From positions 1-5,087 of the forward strand of contig CALJZV010000242.1 in the NCBI GenBank assembly GCA_937983475.1: 5,087 nucleotides of DNA, in the 5' to 3' direction. This DNA is from an uncultured Verrucomicrobiales bacterium (GTDB lineage: Bacteria > Verrucomicrobiota > Verrucomicrobiia > Limisphaerales > JACDHS01). The position numbers were made by a program, and so were the translations under genes. Position 1 is the first letter of the stretch, and every line of letters starts with the position of its first letter. Below, in pieces: positions 1-5,078 of the stretch. The notes under the pieces were generated by a model. That model ran no database searches. It had not been told where the DNA came from and was given only the letters and a program-made list of their open reading frames with translations.

Positions 1-953
1 ACGCCCTCGGGCAGAGAGATTTTCAGGGACTCGAGCTTGGCCTTGACGTTGTCAATCACGCGAAGCGCGTTTTCGCCGTGGCGCATGACGATGATGCCGC
101 CGACAACTTCGCCTTCTCCGTTGAGCTCAGCCACGCCGCGCCGCATGTCGCCGCCGAGGTGAATCTGCCCGAGCTGCTTCAGCGTCACGGGTGTGCCCTG
201 GACAACTTTGACCGGCGTTTGCTCCAGGTCTTCTATGGAGGAAATGTAACCGCGCCCGCGCACATAGTATTCCCGGCCGCTGACTTCAAAGGTACGTCCG
301 CCGACTTCCTGGTTGCTCGAGCGAACCGCGTCCACCACTTCCGCCAGCGTGATGCCGTAGGAGGTCAGCGCGTGCGGGTCGAGGCTGATCTGGTATTGCT
401 TGACGAACCCGCCCAGCGGGGCCACCTCTGCCACGCCGGGAATGGATTCCAGGGCGTAACGAAGCGTCCAGTCCTGATACGAACGCAAATCAGCCAGGCT
501 GTTTTTGCCCGTCCGGTCTACCAGCGCGTATTGATACACCCAGCCCACGCCCGTTGCGTCCGGGCCGATCTGCACCATCGCGTCCTCGGGCAAACGCGAC
601 TGCACACCGCTGAGGTACTCGATGACGCGCGAGCGTGCCCAATAAATGTCGGTGCCATCCTCGAAAATGACATAGACAAACGATTTGCCGTACATGGATT
701 CCGCGCGCACGGCCTTGACCTTGGGCGCGGCGATGAAACGCGTGGAAATGGGATACGTGATCTGGTCCTCGACCAGCGTCGGGCTGCGCCCGTCCCAGTC
801 GGTGGAGATGATCACCTGCACGTCGGACAAATCCGGCAGGGCGTCGAGAGGATTATTGCGCAGCGAATAGACGCCGGCGACCACCAGCAGCGCCGTGGTC
901 AACACCACCAGGAACTGGTTTCGCGCGCTCCAGGCTATGAGTTTCTCAATCAT
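1..953 (-). CDS. cusA: CusA-like heavy-metal efflux RND transporter, N-terminal part (runs off left edge)
   Basis: This is the inner-membrane proton-driven pump of a tripartite heavy-metal efflux complex. My translation from ATG at 951-953 gives 317 uninterrupted codons that run off the window; HME-RND pumps are usually about 1,040 residues, so roughly 30% is present. The start MIEKLIAWSARNQ is the usual amphipathic leader, followed by transmembrane helix 1 (about residues 14-31). Next comes the family signature DALPDLSDVQV (37-47), then WDGRSPTLVEDQITYPI, MYGKSFVYVIFEDGTDIYWARSRV and a porter-domain stretch containing GEVVGGIIVMRHGENALRVI. These motifs are strongly typical of CusA/CzcA. The remaining helices, the proton-relay residues and the substrate methionines lie outside the window, so copper/silver versus zinc/cobalt/nickel specificity cannot be read from this gene. 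It lies 30 bases after the restored adaptor stop, or 132 bases after the premature one. No clear ribosome binding site precedes its ATG. Confidence 0.95.
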   Translation of the reverse strand, partial: MIEKLIAWSARNQFLVVLTTALLVVAGVYSLRNNPLDALPDLSDVQVIISTDWDGRSPTLVEDQITYPISTRFIAAPKVKAVRAESMYGKSFVYVIFEDGTDIYWARSRVIEYLSGVQSRLPEDAMVQIGPDATGVGWVYQYALVDRTGKNSLADLRSYQDWTLRYALESIPGVAEVAPLGGFVKQYQISLDPHALTSYGITLAEVVDAVRSSNQEVGGRTFEVSGREYYVRGRGYISSIEDLEQTPVKVVQGTPVTLKQLGQIHLGGDMRRGVAELNGEGEVVGGIIVMRHGENALRVIDNVKAKLESLKISLPEG

Positions 954-963
954 GGTCAGTGGG

Positions 964-978
964 CCGATGGCACATCGG
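964..978 (-). other. Small inverted repeat between adaptor and pump genes
   Basis: CCGATG-3 nt-CATCGG forms a perfect 6-bp stem with a three-base loop, 10 bases upstream of the pump ATG. It sits about where a ribosome binding site would be expected, and no AGGAGG-like sequence is seen. It is not followed by a T run on the minus strand, so it does not look like an intrinsic terminator. It could modulate pump translation or be chance; a stem this short is weak evidence. Confidence 0.3.
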
Positions 979-983
979 TTTAT

Positions 984-1088
984 TTATTCAAGACTCTGGA
1001 TGGCGTTTTGAAGGCGGCTTTCGGAATCAATGAGGAAGTTGGCGCGGGTCACCACCTGCTCTCCCTCCTTCAACCCGCTGATCACCTA
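984..1088 (-). pseudogene. Displaced C-terminal end of the CusB-like adaptor, beyond an in-frame amber codon
   Basis: Reading on in the adaptor frame past TAG (1086-1088) gives 33 sense codons that begin VISGLKEGEQVVTRANFLIDS, and then TAA at 984-986. This matches the usual end of CusB-family adaptors, which place a segment like 'YYEVLSGLKEGE..V..ANFLIDSES' right after the GxYY motif seen just before the stop. The simplest ancestral codon at the stop is GAG (Glu), one substitution away. There is no in-frame ATG in this segment to allow separate translation. The segment belongs to the membrane-proximal domain, which in this family contacts the pump. Confidence 0.85.
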
Positions 1089-2243
1089 GTAGTAGTTTCC
1101 GGACCGCGCTCCAACCTTCACAAAGCGCGGCTCAATCCGGCCTTCGCCCCGATGCACAAAGACCAGATATTGGTGGCCCGTGGGCATGACCGCTTCGACC
1201 GGCACGGCCAATTTTTCCCCCAGGTCAACGTCCACGGTCAGGCGCGCATACATCGCCGGCTTGAGAAGATGGCCGGGATTCTCCAGCGTCACACGGATCC
1301 GCTGCGTGCGGGTTTCGTTTTCAATGTAAGGGTAGATGTAATCAATGGTGCCCAGGTAATCCTTGTTTGGCAGCCCGGCGAACTGGATTTCCACGAAGTC
1401 TCCCTCCTTCAAAAAACGCATTTCCGACTCGTAGAAATCGGCCTCCACCCAGACTGTGGACAAATCCGCCAGTTTGTAGAGTGTCATGCCCGGCTCCACC
1501 TTCTGGCCGGCCAGCACCATCTTCTCGATAACAAACCCCGATTGCGGGGCGCGGAAGGTGAAATGCACCCGTGGTTCACCGCTCTTTTCAATTTCCTCAA
1601 GGTCCAGCTCGGGAATGTCCCAAAGCCGCATCCGCTCCCGGGCGGCAGCGCGCATCGCCGGGTCGTTGAGTTTGTTGGCCGTCTCGACGGCGATGAGAAA
1701 ATCCCGCTGCGCGGCGAGCAATTCCGGGCTGTACAAGGTGAACAAAAGATCGCCCTTCCTGACCCATTGGCCGGTGCGATCGACAAAAAGTTTCTGGATC
1801 CAGCCGCCGACGCGCACGTTGATGTCGGAGAGTTTGGACTCGTCATATTTCACCATGCCTGTGGCGGTGACCGCGCGGCTCAGGTCCTGTTTCATCACGG
1901 CATCGGTTTTGGCGCCAATCTGCTGCAAGCGCGCCAGTCCGATGTCCACAATGGGGGCGGCAACCGCCTCGCCCTCCGCGCCGGCCTTGCGCTTTTTCAC
2001 CGGGGTCAGGTCCATCTTGCAGATGGGGCAGGTGTCCTTCGAATTGAGCGTTTTGACCGAGGGATGCATCGGGCAGGTGTAATACTCGATGTCGCTCTCG
2101 GCGGCCGCAGGCTGGCCCGCTTTGGCTCCCGCTCCGTCATGCGCGTGTGCGTCAGGAGCGGTTTCATGTTTGGCGCAACCCGCCACGAAGGCTGCCGTCA
2201 GCAAAGCGGCAACCAGAGGGATGAAAACAGTTTTATTTTTCAT
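1086..2243 (-). CDS. cusB: CusB-like periplasmic adaptor lipoprotein with heavy-metal-binding domain, cut short by an amber stop
   Basis: This is the membrane-fusion adaptor that links the RND pump to the outer membrane channel. From ATG 2241-2243 it encodes 385 residues. The lipoprotein signal peptide (1-22) ends in VAG before Cys23. A His/Ala-rich linker follows, then a heavy-metal-binding domain at about 54-82 with YYTCPMHP (C57, M59, H60) and CPICKM (C72, C75, M77). Next come the barrel-sandwich/lipoyl half (ARLQQIGAKTD...VGGWIQKLFVDRTGQWVRKGD), a coiled-coil hairpin starting near SPELLAAQRDFL, the second lipoyl half (GFVIEKMVLAGQKVEPG) and the beta-barrel (LSTVWVEADFYESEMRFLKEGD). The reading frame stops at TAG just after GNYY, 33 codons before the family-typical end; read through, it would be 419 positions long. 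I chose this start over the ATG at 2288 because it gives a clean lipobox and has AAGGA 8 bases upstream. The channel gene ends 4 bases upstream, so the two are probably translationally coupled. Confidence 0.93.
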   Translation of the reverse strand: MKNKTVFIPLVAALLTAAFVAGCAKHETAPDAHAHDGAGAKAGQPAAAESDIEYYTCPMHPSVKTLNSKDTCPICKMDLTPVKKRKAGAEGEAVAAPIVDIGLARLQQIGAKTDAVMKQDLSRAVTATGMVKYDESKLSDINVRVGGWIQKLFVDRTGQWVRKGDLLFTLYSPELLAAQRDFLIAVETANKLNDPAMRAAARERMRLWDIPELDLEEIEKSGEPRVHFTFRAPQSGFVIEKMVLAGQKVEPGMTLYKLADLSTVWVEADFYESEMRFLKEGDFVEIQFAGLPNKDYLGTIDYIYPYIENETRTQRIRVTLENPGHLLKPAMYARLTVDVDLGEKLAVPVEAVMPTGHQYLVFVHRGEGRIEPRFVKVGARSGNYY

Positions 2244-2247
2244 TAAG

Positions 2248-3576
2248 TCATTCCTTTTCTTCAGTGTTTGAGTCGGGGAGCGCGCCAATCATTTGCAACG
2301 CCTCAAGATCGCCCAGGCCGCAGCAGAGAATCAGTTCAGACAGCATGTGATATTGCTCGGTGACAGCCTTGGCATGCATCAGGTGGGCCTCAACCAGCAT
2401 GCGGCGCGCCTCCAGCAGATCCTGAAAGGTCCCGCGATCGGATTCCCAGGCAACGCGCGTGCTTTTCAACGCGGCCTCGCTGCGCGGAATCACCGTGTCG
2501 CGATAGAGCAGCGCCTCCCGCCGCGCGGCATCAATGAGGATCGTGAGATGGTAAATTTCATCGCGAACGGCCAGTTCGTAGTCGGCGGCCTCCAGTTGGG
2601 CGGCTTTAACCTTTTCCTGGTCGCGCTGGAACTCGGCCTCGTATTTTTTGCGGTTGCCCCATGGCAAATTAAAACTGACGGCCAGCATGCTCTGGCGGAA
2701 TTCGCCCGTTTGGGAAAACTGGCGGATTTCGGCGCCCACATTGAAATCAGGATAGCGTCGGCGGCGGGTTTGGTCGGCTTGGGCCTCCGCCTGCTTAATT
2801 TGCCGAAAGCGCACTTTGAGGTCGGGCTCATTTTTGACGGCCAGTTCCACCAGCCGCCGGTTGTAATGAACCGGGTTGGCCACCGGCGGCAGGCGCAACG
2901 ACGGCCAAGGGGCGTGCAGATCGCGATTGAGCCAGCGGTTGAGGTTCAGTCGCTCGTGCGACAGGGTGTCTTGATCGGTCTTGAGTTGCGTCGCGCGTTT
3001 GTCCACCTCGTTCTGCGCGCGCAGCACGTCCATTTGGCTGGAGTCGCCTGTGGCGTAGCGTTGCTCGGCCGTGGCTTTGATGGTTCTCAGCCATTGAAGG
3101 TCCTCTTCGCCCAACTCCACGACACGCTCGGCGAGGCCAACCCGGAAAACAGTTTGGGCAATGTCGCGCCGCAGTTTCTGGAACTTGCTGTCGGCCTCGG
3201 CCTTTTCAAATTGGGTTTCCTCCTCGGCCACGCGCCGGGCGGCCTGCGGCTTACCGAAAACGGGCAGGGCCTGCTCCACCCCGTAAATCAGGTCGCCATC
3301 CTCCGCCCGCATGCTCTCCTCGGCGGGCATGACACCAAAGCGCGCCGTCGGGTCCTCCCAGGTGCGGATCGTTTTTTCATGCTGGCTCGCGGCCTGCACA
3401 CGCGCCTCGGCAGCGCGAAGCGACGGGTTGTTGGTCTGGGCCTCATCGGCCAGTTGATTGACGAACTCGGCCGTGATTTCCACGGCGCTTGAGGGCTTGG
3501 CTACAGGCGAATCCGCAGCCGCGTTGGCGAACGCCTCACAACCAATGACTAAACATAAAAGGACAATTTTTTTCAT
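2248..3576 (-). CDS. TolC-family outer membrane efflux channel (CusC-like)
   Basis: This is the outer membrane exit duct of the tripartite metal efflux complex. It encodes 442 residues, normal for the family. The N-terminus MKKIVLLCLVIGCEAFANA is a signal peptide. It could be cut by signal peptidase I after A19 (AxA at 17-19), or be a short lipoprotein signal with Cys13 after VIG; CusC itself is a lipoprotein. The two-repeat outer-membrane-efflux architecture is visible: NPSLRAAEARVQAASQHEKT begins the first repeat, QMDVLRAQNEVDKRATQLKTDQ forms a long helix, and NEPDLKVRFRQIKQAEAQADQTRRRRYPDFNVG begins the second. The C-terminal helix contains DLLEARRMLVEAHLMHAKAVTEQYHMLSELI. An in-frame ATG at 3645 would add 23 residues ahead of the signal peptide and is rejected for that reason, though neither start has a good ribosome binding site. 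It follows the Cys-rich gene after 91 bases and precedes the adaptor by 4 bases. The name CusC is by context only. Confidence 0.93.
   Translation of the reverse strand: MKKIVLLCLVIGCEAFANAAADSPVAKPSSAVEITAEFVNQLADEAQTNNPSLRAAEARVQAASQHEKTIRTWEDPTARFGVMPAEESMRAEDGDLIYGVEQALPVFGKPQAARRVAEEETQFEKAEADSKFQKLRRDIAQTVFRVGLAERVVELGEEDLQWLRTIKATAEQRYATGDSSQMDVLRAQNEVDKRATQLKTDQDTLSHERLNLNRWLNRDLHAPWPSLRLPPVANPVHYNRRLVELAVKNEPDLKVRFRQIKQAEAQADQTRRRRYPDFNVGAEIRQFSQTGEFRQSMLAVSFNLPWGNRKKYEAEFQRDQEKVKAAQLEAADYELAVRDEIYHLTILIDAARREALLYRDTVIPRSEAALKSTRVAWESDRGTFQDLLEARRMLVEAHLMHAKAVTEQYHMLSELILCCGLGDLEALQMIGALPDSNTEEKE
2252..2256 (-). promoter_or_regulatory. Ribosome binding site of the adaptor gene
   Basis: AAGGA lies 8 bases upstream of the ATG at 2243 and inside the last codons of the channel gene. 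It supports the 2243 start over the upstream in-frame ATG at 2288. It is the only convincing Shine-Dalgarno sequence in the window. Confidence 0.7.
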
Positions 3577-3606
3577 GACGGAACTTGGGTTATGGAAAAA
3601 TGAAAC

Positions 3607-3623
3607 CCGCCTTGAACGGGCGG
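3607..3623 (-). terminator. Weak hairpin with T-rich tail upstream of the channel gene (possible attenuator)
   Basis: On the minus strand CCGCC-7 nt-GGCGG forms a 5-bp GC stem, followed by GTTTCATTTTT. It sits in the 91-base gap between the Cys-rich gene and the channel gene. This resembles a weak intrinsic terminator or an mRNA-processing hairpin, which could lower expression of the channel, adaptor and pump relative to the two small proteins. The stem is short and the T run is interrupted, so confidence is low. Confidence 0.3.
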
Positions 3624-3667
3624 AGTTCGCCAGCGCAAGGCACACTACGGGCGGGAAGGGAGAACCG

Positions 3668-4027
3668 TCAGATCAAGTAGCTACAGTTCCAGTCGTAGAG
3701 CGGAACCGAAGCATGGCGGACAGCGAAAAATTCAGTGGAGACAGCCTGAGGCTCTGGTGGAGCGGGAGCCTGGAGAAGAAGACAAACGGCGGCGGCGATG
3801 AAATGAAACTGGTGCGCGGTTGCGGAGGCGGTTGGCACGGCGGCCAGAGGTTCGGGCGCCTCAGGACCGGCCTCGGAAACGCAACAACTGCTGCCGCCGC
3901 ACGAGCAGCAAGTGCAGACTTTGGTTTCGGAAGCTGCGGCGGGAGCGGGCAAAGCCAAGGCAAACTGCGTCCCGACCAGCATCAGGCTGGCCAGGATCGC
4001 GAAGAGTTTGTTTGCCAATGGTTGCAT
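3668..4027 (-). CDS. Small exported Cys-rich protein, putative metal-binding accessory of the efflux operon
   Basis: The product is a 119-residue protein of unassigned family. An N-terminal hydrophobic signal (about 8-25) ends ALA before LPAPAAAS. A dense cysteine cluster follows at residues 38-49 (CTCCSCGGSSCC: C38, C40, C41, C43, C48, C49), resembling metallothionein-like thiol clusters that bind Cu(I). A Pro/Ala-rich linker leads to a short hydrophobic stretch (about 74-87) containing C82. The C-terminus, PLYDWNCSYLI, holds a further Cys (C115) and ends abruptly in hydrophobic residues. The gene follows the YHS-like gene by 13 bases, so the two are almost certainly co-transcribed ahead of the efflux genes. 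A role in sensing, sequestering or delivering metal in the envelope is inferred only from the thiol cluster and the operon position. No clear ribosome binding site precedes the ATG, so the start rests on the signal peptide. Confidence 0.8.
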   Translation of the reverse strand: MQPLANKLFAILASLMLVGTQFALALPAPAAASETKVCTCCSCGGSSCCVSEAGPEAPEPLAAVPTASATAHQFHFIAAAVCLLLQAPAPPEPQAVSTEFFAVRHASVPLYDWNCSYLI

Positions 4028-4040
4028 GAAAATAAACGGC

Positions 4041-4331
4041 TCAGGACTTCTTGGCCTTCTTGTCGGCGTCCTCGATTTTCTTCAGATACTTGGCGGTATC
4101 CTTTTTAAAATCCTTCAAGCACGGCTTGCAGCAGAGCTTGATCTCTTTGCCTTCATGGACGAACACGTAGGGCTCGCCGTGGTCGCCGCCGAGCTTTTCA
4201 TCGGAGACAATGCAGGTCTTCAGAGGGTATGGGGTCGGCTTGTCGGCTTTTTTCTCCTCAGCGGAGACAATTGCGGGAGCGAACAGACCGATGGCGGCAA
4301 TGGCGGTGAACAGCTTTGTGGATAGTTTCAT
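4041..4331 (-). CDS. Secreted YHS/TRASH-like small metal-binding protein
   Basis: The product has 96 residues, with a classical signal peptide at 1-24 (positive MKLSTK, hydrophobic core, VSA before EE). The mature part is a single small domain at about 35-86: YPLKTCIVSDEKLGG, then PYVFVHEGKEIKLCCKPC, then LKDFKKDTAKYLKKI. The spacing Cys40 ... Cys67-Cys68-x2-Cys71 and the 'F..DPxKYL' style ending resemble YHS/TRASH domains, which bind copper and other soft metals. A lysine-rich tail (KKIEDADKKAKKS) follows. It is the first gene after the only clear promoter in the window and is followed by the Cys-rich gene after 13 bases. A periplasmic metal chaperone or buffer feeding the adaptor and pump is the likely role, by inference from domain type and position. 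An AGAGG 13 bases before the ATG is too far away to be a convincing ribosome binding site. Confidence 0.9.
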   Translation of the reverse strand: MKLSTKLFTAIAAIGLFAPAIVSAEEKKADKPTPYPLKTCIVSDEKLGGDHGEPYVFVHEGKEIKLCCKPCLKDFKKDTAKYLKKIEDADKKAKKS

Positions 4332-4341
4332 AATTGATTCG

Positions 4342-4354
4342 GGGCCTCTGGCCC
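4342..4354 (-). promoter_or_regulatory. Inverted repeat at the predicted transcript start of the efflux operon
   Basis: GGGCC-AGA-GGCCC is a perfect 5-bp GC stem with a three-base loop. It begins 6 bases after the TATAAT box, so it overlaps the predicted start of transcription. It could be an operator for a repressor or a 5'-end RNA hairpin. As RNA it would also cover the only purine-rich AGAGG ahead of the YHS-like gene. Its function is not established from the sequence. Confidence 0.45.
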
Positions 4355-4360
4355 ACAGTT

Positions 4361-4391
4361 ATTATACGCTTCAGGAGCCAATTTCACTCAA
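4361..4391 (-). promoter_or_regulatory. Sigma-70-type promoter of the metal efflux operon, 19-bp spacer
   Basis: On the minus strand a perfect TATAAT (-10, at 4361-4366) is preceded by TTGAGT (-35, 4 of 6 consensus bases, at 4386-4391) with a 19-base spacer. The predicted start is about 4353-4355, some 23 bases ahead of the YHS-like gene. A 19-bp spacer is longer than the 17-bp optimum and is typical of promoters activated by MerR-family regulators such as CueR. However, I do not see a clear dyad inside the spacer, so this resemblance is only suggestive. It lies in the 76-base gap after the XRE gene, where I see no terminator. Confidence 0.6.
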
Positions 4392-4407
4392 ATTTTTCTT
4401 GCTTGGG

Positions 4408-4605
4408 CTATTTTTCGTCCGGAACGAATATCTCCTCAATCGGCTTTTTGAACAAGCGCGCCACCTTGAAGGCCAAGGGCAAGCTCGGATCGTATTTCTC
4501 CGTCTCAATGGCGTTCACCGTCTGGCGTGACACGCCCAGCCTGTCCGCCAGATCCGATTGCGACCATTCCTTGGTCGCGCGCAATTCGCGTAGCTTGTTT
4601 TTCAT
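4408..4605 (-). CDS. Small XRE-family (Cro/CI-type) helix-turn-helix transcriptional regulator
   Basis: The product is a 65-residue DNA-binding protein consisting of almost nothing but one HTH_3 domain: MKNKLRELRATKEWSQSDLA, then DRLGVSRQTVNAIETEKYDP, then SLPLAFKVARLFKKPIEEIF. The turn and recognition helix are about residues 16-35 (QSDLADRLGVSRQTVNAIE). No ligand-binding domain is present. The start at 4605 is chosen because the domain begins there and its ATG overlaps the TGA of the upstream membrane-protein gene (ATGA), indicating translational coupling. The ATG at 4692 would add 29 residues that merely read the upstream gene in another frame. Compact XRE proteins of this type are commonly paired with a small membrane protein. 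Its target could be its own promoter or the efflux promoter immediately downstream; neither is shown. It ends in TAG (4408-4410). Confidence 0.92.
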   Translation of the reverse strand: MKNKLRELRATKEWSQSDLADRLGVSRQTVNAIETEKYDPSLPLAFKVARLFKKPIEEIFVPDEK

Positions 4606-5078
4606 TTGTAACGCCGGGTAAAAATCAAATAACCAATGCCGTAAAATCCCGAAATCAAAACAAAGGCATGGGCGATGGAGTAGATGCCCCACGTGTTGTT
4701 TTTTGAGAACGGCGGCCCGAAAGTCGCATGAAAAAAGCCCTCCCTTTCAAGGCGGAGCCACAGCAGAAAAAAGAAAAAGCTCGCGCTCACCGAAAACAGC
4801 ATCGTCGTCACGGTCAACCGACGTTGCAGCTCGTCCATGCCGCCGATCCAGCGGGCCATGCTGCGCGCCCAGAGAAGGACACAAACAAACTCCGTGAAGA
4901 GAATGGCAAGCCGCCAACCGTATGGCCACTGGCGGGTCACAAGGCCGGATTGCACCTCGCAGAAATAGGAAATCAGCGCTGCCGCAAACACCCATCGGTT
5001 CACCATCCACACCTTGCGCCACGAGAATTCGCGGCTGATCAGAATCATTTCCTCGGGAACACTGGGCTTGTTGTTCAT
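4602..5078 (-). CDS. Small four-helix integral membrane protein paired with the XRE regulator
   Basis: The product has 158 residues and no named family that I can assign with certainty. Four hydrophobic segments are visible at about 24-40, 54-71, 90-108 and 130-153, the third with a run of five Phe. Between helices 2 and 3 is GGMDELQRRLTV (81-87 MDELQRR), a motif I associate with a group of small membrane proteins encoded next to short XRE regulators. The protein ends in RRYK, positive after the last helix, so with four helices both ends would be cytoplasmic. The chosen start leaves a short hydrophilic leader; Met11 (MILISREF) is an alternative, and only 9 bases of upstream sequence are available to judge. 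The gene overlaps the regulator by 4 bases (ATGA), so the two form a unit, perhaps a membrane protein whose level or state is linked to the regulator. The biochemical function is unknown. Confidence 0.8.
   Translation of the reverse strand: MNNKPSVPEEMILISREFSWRKVWMVNRWVFAAALISYFCEVQSGLVTRQWPYGWRLAILFTEFVCVLLWARSMARWIGGMDELQRRLTVTTMLFSVSASFFFFLLWLRLEREGFFHATFGPPFSKNNTWGIYSIAHAFVLISGFYGIGYLIFTRRYK

Noticed and set aside
1086..1088. Stop-codon reassignment (TAG as a sense codon) across the genome
   Set aside because: There is only one in-frame TAG in this window, the XRE gene ends in TAG at the expected length, and no tRNA gene is visible. A point mutation, error or local read-through is simpler.
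78..2246. A 722-codon open frame on the plus strand
   Set aside because: It lies antisense to the pump and adaptor genes, whose minus-strand translations show clear family motifs and signal peptides. The plus-strand translation is rich in His, Arg and Gly with no recognisable domain, as expected for a complementary-strand shadow of GC-rich coding DNA.
2244..2288. Longer adaptor start at 2288
   Set aside because: It would put 15 residues (MARSPTQTLKKRNDL) ahead of a lipoprotein signal peptide and overlap the channel gene; the 2243 ATG has its own AAGGA site.
2293..3492. A 399-codon open frame on the plus strand
   Set aside because: It is entirely antisense to the TolC-family channel gene and shows no domain of its own, so it is a compositional shadow.
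3458..4325. Overlapping plus-strand open frames opposite the two small metal-binding proteins
   Set aside because: They span gene boundaries of the minus strand and have no family motifs, whereas the minus-strand frames have signal peptides and Cys clusters.
4606..4692. Longer XRE start at 4692
   Set aside because: The extra 29 residues are an alternative-frame reading of the end of the membrane-protein gene, and the HTH domain begins at the 4605 ATG, which has an ATGA overlap.
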